Source of the DNA: Lachnospiraceae bacterium | GTDB taxonomy: Bacteria; Bacillota; Clostridia; Lachnospirales; Lachnospiraceae | Assembly (NCBI GenBank): GCA_021200345.1 | Contig: JAJQGR010000130.1 | Coordinates: forward strand, 1 to 12,062 | Length of the DNA stretch: 12,062 nt | Reading direction: 5' to 3' | Shown: positions 1 through 7,258 of the stretch, piece after piece | How the letters are laid out: the number at the start of each line of letters is the position of its first letter | Position numbering within the stretch: the first letter of the stretch is position 1 | Program-made: the position numbers and the translations under genes | The notes under the pieces: generated by a model | Told to the model about the DNA's origin: nothing | Seen by the model: the letters and a program-made list of their open reading frames with translations, nothing else | Database searches by the model: none

Positions 1-720
1 GTCAATGAGGAGTTCGGCTTTGGTGCAAAGCTTCCCTATGGGAACGGCACTTCCATTGTACTCTATGGACCTCCGGGGACCGGTAAGACGATGGCTGCCC
101 AGGTGTTGTCCAATGAGTTGGGTCTGGATATTTACCGCATTGATCTGTCTCAGATCGGCAGCAAATATATCGGGGAGACGGAGAAAAATCTGGGGGCCGT
201 TTTTGAAGCGGCCAGAGGAACCAACGCTATTTTATTTTTTGACGAGGCGGACGCTCTTTTCACAAAGCGGACCGACGTGTCCAATTCCAACGACAGATAT
301 GCCAACGCGGAAACGGCCTATCTGCTGCAGAAGATTGAAGAGTATCCGGGGGTGTCCATTCTGGCCACTAATGTGATGCAGAATTTTGACGTTGCCTTCA
401 AGCGCCGCATGACCTTTATGATTGCCATTGAACAGCCCGATGAGGAAACCAGGCTGCGGTTGTGGGAGCATGTATTTCCCAAAGGGACTCCGCTGGAGGA
501 TCATGTGGACTTTGGCGTATACGCCAGAATGGCGGAGCTGACGGGAAGCGGTATCAAATCCGCCGCTTTATCTGCGGCATACCGGGCGGCGTCAGAGCAC
601 AGGAGGGTGACCAATGAGGACCTGATCCGCGCCGTGGATTTTGAGTATCGGCGCACCGGCCGTACAGGGCTTGCCAATGAGCTGTACGGGGCCATGATGA
701 TGGGACAGAAAGGGAGATAA
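1..720 (+). CDS. AAA+ ATPase of the eCIS Afp15/PVC15 type (5' partial)
   Basis: The reading frame is open from the first base, so the N-terminus is missing; 239 residues are visible. The AAA+ core is complete: Walker A GPPGTGKT (visible residues 23-30), a Walker B ILFFDEAD (77-84), sensor 1 Asn in LATN (124), an arginine pair in FKRRM (135-136) and a sensor 2 region GSGIK (182-186). The segments DLSQIGSKYIGETEKNL, DRYANAE and the C-terminal EYRRTGR are typical of the ATPase carried by extracellular contractile injection systems (Afp15, PVC15), which in those systems is implicated in particle maturation or cargo loading. It is cytoplasmic. A stop at 718-720 is followed 5 bases later by the next gene, so the two are co-transcribed. 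Phage-tail-like sheath, tube and baseplate genes would be expected upstream. The AAA+ call is certain from motifs; the eCIS subtype is a family-recognition judgement made without a search. Confidence 0.9.
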   Translation, partial: VNEEFGFGAKLPYGNGTSIVLYGPPGTGKTMAAQVLSNELGLDIYRIDLSQIGSKYIGETEKNLGAVFEAARGTNAILFFDEADALFTKRTDVSNSNDRYANAETAYLLQKIEEYPGVSILATNVMQNFDVAFKRRMTFMIAIEQPDEETRLRLWEHVFPKGTPLEDHVDFGVYARMAELTGSGIKSAALSAAYRAASEHRRVTNEDLIRAVDFEYRRTGRTGLANELYGAMMMGQKGR

Positions 721-725
721 CAGAT

Positions 726-2924
726 ATGGGGGATCCGCAGAACGACTTCCTTCAGAGACAGAAAAATGAACAGAGCTTTCAGATTCGCCAGGAGCTGGAA
801 GTAATGCAGAACTGGGATATGGAGGAGGGACAGACTCTTGAGGAGCGGCGTAAACAGGAGGCGAACAGACTGATAGAACGCCAGAGAGAGCTCAATCAGC
901 AGCTGTCTGCCAAAGCGGGCAGTATGCTTCAGCCCGCCCGGGCGCAGGCCGCGTCCGCGGGCCAGCCCCTTCAGGAGCAGGCAGCGGCAAAAAAGAGCTA
1001 TAAACAGCGACGGGAGGAAAGCAGGCGCACCAAAGAAGCGCAAAAGCATCATCCCATGGCGGATTATGTATCCTACAGCATGGCAAAGCAGCTTGGCGAT
1101 TTGAAAGCGGGCCAGCTGTTAACCATGAATCCGGAACGGACACAGAGGGCGGTTGAGGCTCAGGTGGATCAGAGAGTTCTGGGTGTATTCATGCAGGGAT
1201 ACCGGGTGAATAAAAAGGGTCTTCCGGCTTCCAGGGATGATGCCATAAGAAAAGAGGAGGATGAGAGATTTTTCGAGGACTATCTGTCCAAAGATCTGAC
1301 CCGGAGGCAGCCACATCTGGAACGCTTGACCAATGAGATCATCAACGCAAAGATCACTCCGCAGATGTTCAATGAGGAGTATCTGGAAAAACACACCGGT
1401 GAGATCAAAATGCTGTCCGAAAGACTGACCTATCTGAAAAATGTCATGCAGGACCCCATCAATCAGCCGTATTTTGATTCTCTGCCCCAGTATCAGAAGG
1501 ATCTGATCCGGGAGAAGCGGGAAATGTCCACGCAGCTTGCCACCATGCTTTTTACCGCCGGTGCGGTAAAGGGAATCAGTATCAATCAGAATGGATATAG
1601 TAATCAGCCTCCCATAGAGATTCCTTATGATGTGACCAGGAATATTTTTAATCAGGAATGTGAAAGGTATCAGGAGCAGGAGCGCCTTATTTACGACCAG
1701 AGGGTGGATGAGGAGATGGAGCTGGAGATTCCCGGTCTTTTGCAGCGCTCTGAACAGATCAGACAAAACGCGGAGCAGTCGCCTCTGACGAACGGCCTGA
1801 ACATGACCTCCTTCTCCATGGAGGACTCCTATGAGCAGCTGGGTTATCTTCGACAGGCCATTGAGGAAAACCCGGAATATTACCAGGCGAATAAAGCGAT
1901 GCTGGACGATCTGTATCAGCAGGCTTACCGGGCCATTGATTCTGTGGGCGACAGAAAGTTAAAGCTTATGGCCATCCGGCAGGTGTGCGACAATTATGAC
2001 GGCAGTCTTTTCCCTCAGGATATGATGAAATTTGAGAGAGCCAGTGAGAAAAGGAAAGCTTATGAGGAAGAATTCAGCATCCTGAATGAACAGGTTCAGG
2101 CCCATATAAACGCCGCCGCGTTTTTCTTAAAAGACGAGCCTTTGTCTGAGAACGCCAGGGATATTCTGATCCGCTGCGGCTATACCAGGGAGCTTACGCG
2201 GAAACGCTTCACCGGCGCGGACGGAATTGTGGGCCAGTCCAATGAAGCCTATCACAACGCCCTTGAGAGGGATGGCTTTGATGAGCTGGAGGCCAGATCA
2301 TACGCGCTTCAGGGCCTGGGCATTCGCACAAGCACCAGCGAGGCCGCTGCTCTCAACAGGCTCATCATTCAGGATACCATGGGGGATTATTTTGCTAAAA
2401 TCGGAGAGGAGTACAGAGATTATTTCCATCAGCTTGAGGATGTGCGCCACATGAATATGAATCAGGTGCTCACAGACAAAGAGAAGGTACAGTATGGGAA
2501 TGGAGCATACAATTATGGAGGAGATATTGACGAGATTTCCGATCAGATCATGACCATGTTCTTAAACAGGCTTACCAGTCCCGCCACGGTCTCTTATTTC
2601 AGGGAGATGCTGCCCAATGTGCAGGATGCGGATATCTTTGATGGAAAACAGGAGGATGCGGCTGCATTCCTGGCACAGAATCTGATGACCATATATGGCG
2701 CCAATACCACGGCGATTTATCGTGAAAACAGTGCGGGCGGCTATAAGGACAGGGAAAATATACATACGGTAGCTGTGGAGGCCTGCAGGACCGTGTTGTG
2801 TGTATGCGGTATGCAGGGGGCGATTTCCTTGGAGAAAGAAGCTGAGCTGCCTGCGCAGATTCAGGCATTACTCAACCGCTATCGGCAGGGGATCCGGGAG
2901 CTGATGGGCAAACTGGCAGGCTGA
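726..2924 (+). CDS. Unrecognised 732-aa helical protein with Gln/Arg-rich N-terminus; candidate eCIS cargo
   Basis: I do not recognise a domain here. The 732-residue product has no signal peptide and no membrane segment. Residues 1-60 are rich in Gln, Glu and Arg and look coiled-coil; 61-88 are Ala/Gln/Pro-rich and probably disordered; 89-108 form a basic patch starting KKSYKQRR. An LTMNPE segment lies at 132-137. The rest is mostly charged and helical, with a Tyr/Gly-rich stretch near 590-600 (QYGNGAYNYGG) and a Cys-containing helix near 687-695. The N-terminal layout resembles that of the kinase protein at 9806-11452. The start is set by GGGAG at 712-716, 9 bases upstream of ATG, and the gene follows the ATPase by 5 bases. 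Placement directly after an eCIS ATPase and an unstructured N-terminus fit a cargo protein, since PVC effectors carry N-terminal packaging segments. A structural or chaperone role cannot be excluded. Confidence 0.8.
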   Translation: MGDPQNDFLQRQKNEQSFQIRQELEVMQNWDMEEGQTLEERRKQEANRLIERQRELNQQLSAKAGSMLQPARAQAASAGQPLQEQAAAKKSYKQRREESRRTKEAQKHHPMADYVSYSMAKQLGDLKAGQLLTMNPERTQRAVEAQVDQRVLGVFMQGYRVNKKGLPASRDDAIRKEEDERFFEDYLSKDLTRRQPHLERLTNEIINAKITPQMFNEEYLEKHTGEIKMLSERLTYLKNVMQDPINQPYFDSLPQYQKDLIREKREMSTQLATMLFTAGAVKGISINQNGYSNQPPIEIPYDVTRNIFNQECERYQEQERLIYDQRVDEEMELEIPGLLQRSEQIRQNAEQSPLTNGLNMTSFSMEDSYEQLGYLRQAIEENPEYYQANKAMLDDLYQQAYRAIDSVGDRKLKLMAIRQVCDNYDGSLFPQDMMKFERASEKRKAYEEEFSILNEQVQAHINAAAFFLKDEPLSENARDILIRCGYTRELTRKRFTGADGIVGQSNEAYHNALERDGFDELEARSYALQGLGIRTSTSEAAALNRLIIQDTMGDYFAKIGEEYRDYFHQLEDVRHMNMNQVLTDKEKVQYGNGAYNYGGDIDEISDQIMTMFLNRLTSPATVSYFREMLPNVQDADIFDGKQEDAAAFLAQNLMTIYGANTTAIYRENSAGGYKDRENIHTVAVEACRTVLCVCGMQGAISLEKEAELPAQIQALLNRYRQGIRELMGKLAG

Positions 2925-2950
2925 TTTTTTGACAGGAGGACATAAAACAG

Positions 2951-3787
2951 ATGTTGAAGACAGGCGTATTATCCCCGGGAAATCCAGGAGTGTTCAAAAC
3001 GCTTTTACTGCCGGCTGCGGCGCGCGCCCTTTCTGAGGGAGAACCGTTGACTGCGCTGGGGCTGACGGAGGATGATCTGGCGGTGGGCGCTTTGGCGGGC
3101 TATCTGGAGGATGGCATGTTTCAGATCATTTCTCTGTATGTGGCACCGGACTACCGTAGACGCGGGGGAGGAAGACTTTTGGTTGAAACCCTGGAGAACC
3201 TGCTGAAAGAGTTTCGGATGGGGATGGTGATCCGGTTTACGGCGACCAGAGAAGAGCATGAGACACTGGCTCCTTTCCTCAAAGCCATGGGGTTTTTAGA
3301 TGAAACTGATGAAAAAGAGAATATTTTCGTGACTTCTCTGGCCCAGATGAAAGAAATCTCTTATTTCTCCGGCGCCACAGAGACGGGGATCAGTTTTGAT
3401 AAACTGGATGAATCACTGATCCGTCAGGCGGAGCGGGAAGCCAGAGTAAACGGAGCGCCCAGACCTGAGGGAGGGATCGATGGACCCAAAGTGGAGCGGA
3501 GGATCAGCATGGCCATTGTCAGAGACAATCAAATCGCGGCCTACGCGATTTTTGATCGTTCCTGTATGAACAGTCTGACCCTTTCCTCCACCTGGTCGGG
3601 CAGCGTGGGCCCCACGGCGCTGTACAGCATGATCCGTGCAGCGTTCGCAAGAGCGGAGCGGATTTTTCCGCCGGAGGAAAAGATTGTGGTACAGTCCGTG
3701 GACCAGACTACTGCCGCATTGATTAAGGCCATGGTGCCCCAGGCCAAAATGATTTCCCACACATGGACAAAAGAATATCACTATTAA
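2951..3787 (+). CDS. Tandem GNAT-like acetyltransferase protein (first copy)
   Basis: The 278-residue product has two GNAT-like halves. The N-terminal half (about 40-130) contains a good motif A: a strand IISLYVAP, then the acetyl-CoA pyrophosphate loop RRRGGG (69-74, matching Q/R-x-x-G-x-G/A) and a following helix LLVETLENLL; AMGF at 112-115 matches the usual late GNAT position. The C-terminal half (about 135-278) has the expected strand and helix order but no acceptor loop, so it is probably a structural or substrate-binding pseudo-domain. AGGAGG at 2934-2939 lies 11 bases before ATG. It follows the 732-aa gene by 26 bases. A homologous protein lies at 8964-9794. The role may be acetylation of a partner in this locus or of a small molecule; the substrate cannot be read from sequence. 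Confidence 0.82.
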   Translation: MLKTGVLSPGNPGVFKTLLLPAAARALSEGEPLTALGLTEDDLAVGALAGYLEDGMFQIISLYVAPDYRRRGGGRLLVETLENLLKEFRMGMVIRFTATREEHETLAPFLKAMGFLDETDEKENIFVTSLAQMKEISYFSGATETGISFDKLDESLIRQAEREARVNGAPRPEGGIDGPKVERRISMAIVRDNQIAAYAIFDRSCMNSLTLSSTWSGSVGPTALYSMIRAAFARAERIFPPEEKIVVQSVDQTTAALIKAMVPQAKMISHTWTKEYHY

Positions 3788-3826
3788 GGGCAGGCACAGA
3801 CAGCAGACATCAGAGGAGAGAAGGAT

Positions 3827-3865
3827 ATGTGCAAGGTAGTCGGAGATCAGGAGCAGTTAAAATGA
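3827..3865 (+). CDS. Possible 12-codon leader ORF coupled to the GH3 gene
   Basis: In the 74-base gap before the GH3 gene, ATG at 3827 opens a 12-residue frame (MCKVVGDQEQLK) whose TGA (3863-3865) overlaps the GH3 start at 3862 as ATGA. A purine-rich AGGAGAG lies at 3814-3820, 6 bases before the ATG. The ATGA overlap and two successive ribosome binding sites would allow translational coupling. The peptide has no recognisable function and carries no run of one amino acid as in an attenuator. Chance is a serious alternative, because the region is purine-rich. Confidence 0.25.
   Translation: MCKVVGDQEQLK
3848..3853 (+). promoter_or_regulatory. Ribosome binding site fixing the GH3 start
   Basis: CAGGAG lies 8 bases before ATG 3862. 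The frame stays open back to an ATG at 3763, but that start would overlap the GNAT gene by 25 bases and lacks a comparable site. The extra 33 residues are basic and unlike a GH3 N-terminus. Confidence 0.7.
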
Positions 3866-5505
3866 GAAATCAGAATCGATGGCAGGAGGAAGCGGCTGGC
3901 TTTACCCGGGACTGTGAGCAGGCGGTGAAGCTTAGCCATGAAACCCTCCATAAGCTGATGAGGGACAATCAGAATACGGAATACGGCCGTCTCCATCATT
4001 TTCAGGATGTGGAGACGGAGGAGGACTATCAGCGGTTGGTGCCGGTGACGGAGTATGCCAATTACGCGGATGCGGTGGAGAGAATGCAGGCCGGTGGAGA
4101 AAATATTCTGACAGCCTACCCTCTGAAGTATTTTCTCTTAACCTCCGGAAGCACGGGAGCGCAGAAGAGAATTCCGCTGACCCAAGAAGCCCTGAACAGG
4201 GCTCTGGATCCTGTCTGGTATGCCTGCCACGGGAATACGCCGGGCATTGATCAGGAAAAGCACCTGATTTTAAGCATCTTCCGAACAGACTTAAGAGAGC
4301 CGGAGCCGGAGACTCTTCTGTCCATTGCCTTTCATCGTCAGCTTCACGAGAGAGGCGGAAAGGAGCTGGAACGCTGGGTGCTGGGTGGGGAAAAACTGCT
4401 GTTCTCAAAGGAGGTAGGGAATATTCCCTATGTAAAGCTGTGGATATTATTTTCTTCCCCACAAGTGGTGGGGATTCAGTCCGTTTTTCTTTATGATGCG
4501 CTGCTCTTTTTCTGCTTCTTTGAGGAGTACTGGAGGGAAGTATTACAGGATGTGGAGCGGCATGTGGTATCGGATCAGGTTCCGCTTGGAACCGATGTCA
4601 GAGAGGCACTTCTTGCTTTGCCGCAGCCGGATTCAGATTGGCTTATGCACATCCGGAAAGAATGTGAGGCCGGTTTTGACGGCATCATGAAGCGGATCTG
4701 GCCGGATTTTCAGTGGCTGTCCGGGATCGGAGGCAGTACTTTCTCCGCACAGGAACCGGTGCTGAGAGGCTATCTGGGAGAGGGCGTACAGCTCCACTAT
4801 TTTATGTACGCTGCTTCAGAGTGCTTCATGGGAATAGCGCTGAAACCTGAGAGCAGGGAGTATGTGCTGCTTCCCAGGGGCGGATATTTTGAGTTTCTTC
4901 CCTGGCATGGGGATGATAAAGATAGCAGGCCGAGAACCATAGGGGAGCTTGAGCCGGGGCAGGAATATGAGATTCTGGTGACCAATTTTTCCGGTTTGTA
5001 CCGCTATCAGCTGGGGGATGTAATTCGTGTCACGGGCTTTTACGGACAGGCGCCCACATTTGAAGTGTGCTTTCGCAAAAATCAGGCGGTGAATATCGCC
5101 GGAGAAAAGACGGACATGAAAATCGTATCGCTTGCCATGGAAAGGCTGGCCGAGCGCATGCATATCCGGATTTTCGAATACAGTATCTGCGATGATAAAA
5201 GCCTGCTGCCTGGCAGGTACCTTTGCTTTCTGGAAGCGGAGGGCGACGCTGACAGCTTTCAGGGTCTGTCAGCTGTCCTGGATGAGGTCCTTTGGGAGCT
5301 GAATGACGATTATCGCGACCTGCGGGAGTTAAACATGATTCTTCCCCCTGTGGTGTTCCGTGTATTTCCCGGAACACATAAGGAATGTCGGGAGAGGTTT
5401 GGTCATAAGCAGTCCCACAGTAAGCCTCTGCATTATTTATCCGATCCGGATGTAATCGATTTTATGATACAGGGAACCAGACCATTTGTTGAGAGGGTGA
5501 TATAA
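3862..5505 (+). CDS. GH3-family acyl-adenylating / amino-acid-conjugating enzyme
   Basis: The 547-residue product has the length and motif order of GH3 proteins, the adenylate-forming enzymes known in plants for joining amino acids to jasmonate or auxin. Visible motifs are the ATP loop SGSTGAQKRIPLT (95-107), the second nucleotide motif YAASECFMG (316-324), YRYQLGDVIRV (380-390) covering the conserved Y-R-x-x-x-G-D, and GEKTD (414-418) at the hinge to the small C-terminal domain, which ends with a HSKPLHYL segment. No signal peptide or membrane anchor is seen, so it is cytosolic. It is probably active, since all nucleotide-binding motifs are present. The bacterial substrate is unknown; an acyl or aryl acid joined to an amino acid is the family-based guess. 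The MATE gene starts directly after its stop, which suggests linked function, perhaps export of the product. Confidence 0.88.
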   Translation: MRNQNRWQEEAAGFTRDCEQAVKLSHETLHKLMRDNQNTEYGRLHHFQDVETEEDYQRLVPVTEYANYADAVERMQAGGENILTAYPLKYFLLTSGSTGAQKRIPLTQEALNRALDPVWYACHGNTPGIDQEKHLILSIFRTDLREPEPETLLSIAFHRQLHERGGKELERWVLGGEKLLFSKEVGNIPYVKLWILFSSPQVVGIQSVFLYDALLFFCFFEEYWREVLQDVERHVVSDQVPLGTDVREALLALPQPDSDWLMHIRKECEAGFDGIMKRIWPDFQWLSGIGGSTFSAQEPVLRGYLGEGVQLHYFMYAASECFMGIALKPESREYVLLPRGGYFEFLPWHGDDKDSRPRTIGELEPGQEYEILVTNFSGLYRYQLGDVIRVTGFYGQAPTFEVCFRKNQAVNIAGEKTDMKIVSLAMERLAERMHIRIFEYSICDDKSLLPGRYLCFLEAEGDADSFQGLSAVLDEVLWELNDDYRDLRELNMILPPVVFRVFPGTHKECRERFGHKQSHSKPLHYLSDPDVIDFMIQGTRPFVERVI

Positions 5506-7215
5506 ATGTATTCCGATCAGAAGATGATCAAAAGAGTTTACTATAAAGCGCTGCTACCCAATATGATTGCCATTCTCGGAGGTACCATCAATGTATTTTT
5601 TGACGGAATCATGGTGGGACAGCGGATGGGAGAGCTGGGGATTGCCAGCGTCAATCAAAGCCTGGCGGTCTATTTGCTGCTGTGTACTGCAGGTTCTCTG
5701 ATCGCGGCGGGAAGCAGCGCATTGTCTGCCCTGGCCATGGGGGACAACAGGCAGCAGGAATCGAAGGACTATTACAGCCTCGCTGTGGAGCTGGCTTTTG
5801 TGATTGGCATCTGTGTCTGCTGTGTGGGATATTTCTTCTGTCCGCAGCTTGCCCGTTTTCTTGGCTCCGACGATTCTGCTGCCATGGTGGAGACCTACAT
5901 CCGGATTACACTTCTTGGCGGCGTATTTAAGGTGCTCCTTTATGTGCCATATTTTTATCTGCGACTGGAGGGCAGGGCACAGAAAGCGGCGGTTGCCATG
6001 ACGACCATGACCGTTCTGAATATCGTACTGGATTATCTTTTTCTCTTTGTGCTGGATATGGGAATTGCCGGAGCAGCCTGGGCCAGCAATCTGGGTACGG
6101 CGACAGCCTGTATTATGAGCTTTTATTTTCTCACAGAAAAAGATTCCAGCTTTCGATTTCACTTCATCCGGCCCAAATGGGAGATGATACGAAAGACTGT
6201 CAGAACCGGCAGTCCTATGGCGGCCAATAATCTGTTTTCCTCATTGCGTCTGTTATGTCTCAACAGTATTATGAATCTGGCCGGCGGAAGCAGCATGGTG
6301 GCTGTTTTTGCTATTACCAACAATCTGAATGAATTCTCCATCTGCATCCAGAACGGGGTTCCCCAGGCGGGATCGGCCATGATGGGGATCTACAACGGAG
6401 AGCAGGATACGCTTTCTGTCAAAAAGCTTCTGAAGCTGCAGCTTGAGGCCGGGGCGGTACTTTCGATCCTGTTTGCCGCGCTGCTGATTTTGTTCAGCCC
6501 CTGGATTGGCATTCTTTTCGGCAGCACTCAGGATGTTCGATGGCCCGTTGCCTGCCTGGCGGTTGGAATTGTGGTGGCGACAGTTAACAGTGTCATGTCA
6601 TATTATTATTATGCTGCCATGCGGACAGCCATTTCCAATGTAATTACCATCACCAGGGTCTTTGCTGCGGCGGTGGGAACTGCCTGGCTGTTGCGCGGCA
6701 CAGGGAACGGAATCTGGCTGTTTTACTGTCTTGGAGAGCTTGTCACTCTGCTTTTGTGGGTGACGGGCTGTCTGATTTATTCCCGTGTAAAGCAGGGCAG
6801 GGCCAATCTTTTCCTTCTGGATGAGACAGCCTTAAAGGAAGGAAAGAGCATCAGCTTTACCGTGGCCTGTGACGCCGCGGCCATCTGCGAAGCCAGTGAA
6901 AAAATTCAGGAGTTCTGTGGAGACAATGACTTTGACGCGGAGCAGACCATGACCATCAGCCTGGCTTTAGAGGAGCTGATGGTGATCACCTCCGAAAAGT
7001 CGATGGATCACCAGGGAACCATGGACGTCAGAATTCTGAGACTTCCGGAAGGGGGCATTCTGCGCATCCGCTCTGAGGGCCGCAGATATAACCCGCTGAA
7101 CGACGCGGATGATGAGAATCTGGAGTTTCTGGGAGTCAATATGATCAAGAAGATGGCAAAGAGAACGGAATATCAGAGTACATTAGGGCTGAATACACTG
7201 ATTGTATACATATAA
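5506..7215 (+). CDS. MATE-family transporter fused to a degenerate RsbW-like Bergerat domain
   Basis: Residues 1-430 form a polytopic membrane protein of the MATE type (about 12 hydrophobic segments, with the typical N-terminal NVFFDGIMVG near 29-38 and the second bundle beginning near 232). Residues 447-569 are a cytoplasmic RsbW/SpoIIAB-like histidine-kinase-type ATPase fold: SLALEELMVI (485-494), ILRIRSEGRRYNP (518-530) and LGVNMIKKMAKRTEY (542-556) ending in LGLNTLIVYI. The N-box Asn that binds Mg is Ile494, and the Asp of the D-x-G box is replaced (SEG at 523-525), so ATP binding and kinase activity are doubtful. The ATG abuts the TAA of the GH3 gene, with GAGAGG at 5491-5496 as the likely ribosome binding site. 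The next gene encodes a SpoIIE-type phosphatase, the usual partner of such kinases in partner switching. The transported substrate is unknown. Confidence 0.88.
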   Translation: MYSDQKMIKRVYYKALLPNMIAILGGTINVFFDGIMVGQRMGELGIASVNQSLAVYLLLCTAGSLIAAGSSALSALAMGDNRQQESKDYYSLAVELAFVIGICVCCVGYFFCPQLARFLGSDDSAAMVETYIRITLLGGVFKVLLYVPYFYLRLEGRAQKAAVAMTTMTVLNIVLDYLFLFVLDMGIAGAAWASNLGTATACIMSFYFLTEKDSSFRFHFIRPKWEMIRKTVRTGSPMAANNLFSSLRLLCLNSIMNLAGGSSMVAVFAITNNLNEFSICIQNGVPQAGSAMMGIYNGEQDTLSVKKLLKLQLEAGAVLSILFAALLILFSPWIGILFGSTQDVRWPVACLAVGIVVATVNSVMSYYYYAAMRTAISNVITITRVFAAAVGTAWLLRGTGNGIWLFYCLGELVTLLLWVTGCLIYSRVKQGRANLFLLDETALKEGKSISFTVACDAAAICEASEKIQEFCGDNDFDAEQTMTISLALEELMVITSEKSMDHQGTMDVRILRLPEGGILRIRSEGRRYNPLNDADDENLEFLGVNMIKKMAKRTEYQSTLGLNTLIVYI

Positions 7216-7246
7216 TCCGTAGACAGGTTTTATGATGACCAACCAC

Positions 7247-7252
7247 AGGAGG
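7247..7252 (+). promoter_or_regulatory. Ribosome binding site fixing the phosphatase start
   Basis: AGGAGG lies 6 bases before ATG 7259. An earlier in-frame ATG pair at 7232/7235 would place this site inside the coding sequence and has no site of its own. The 7259 start also gives a normal N-terminus, with a short basic stretch and then a membrane segment. Confidence 0.8.
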
Positions 7253-7258
7253 GAAAAA

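Noticed and set aside
501..1052. Long reverse-strand open frame over the ATPase end and the 732-aa gene, and similar antisense frames elsewhere
   Set aside because: These lie opposite well-supported genes, have no ribosome binding sites that I can see and no recognisable protein motifs; they are shadows of the coding strand.
3763..3861. N-terminal extension of the GH3 protein from ATG 3763
   Set aside because: It overlaps the GNAT gene, lacks a ribosome binding site, and encodes a basic sequence unlike the family; CAGGAG before ATG 3862 is better.
7211..7216. TATAAT as a -10 box for the phosphatase gene
   Set aside because: No acceptable -35 at 16-18 bases upstream and no TG extension; it lies at the very end of the MATE coding sequence.
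7232..7258. Upstream start for the sensor phosphatase
   Set aside because: The AGGAGG at 7247-7252 would lie inside the coding sequence, and no site precedes 7232.
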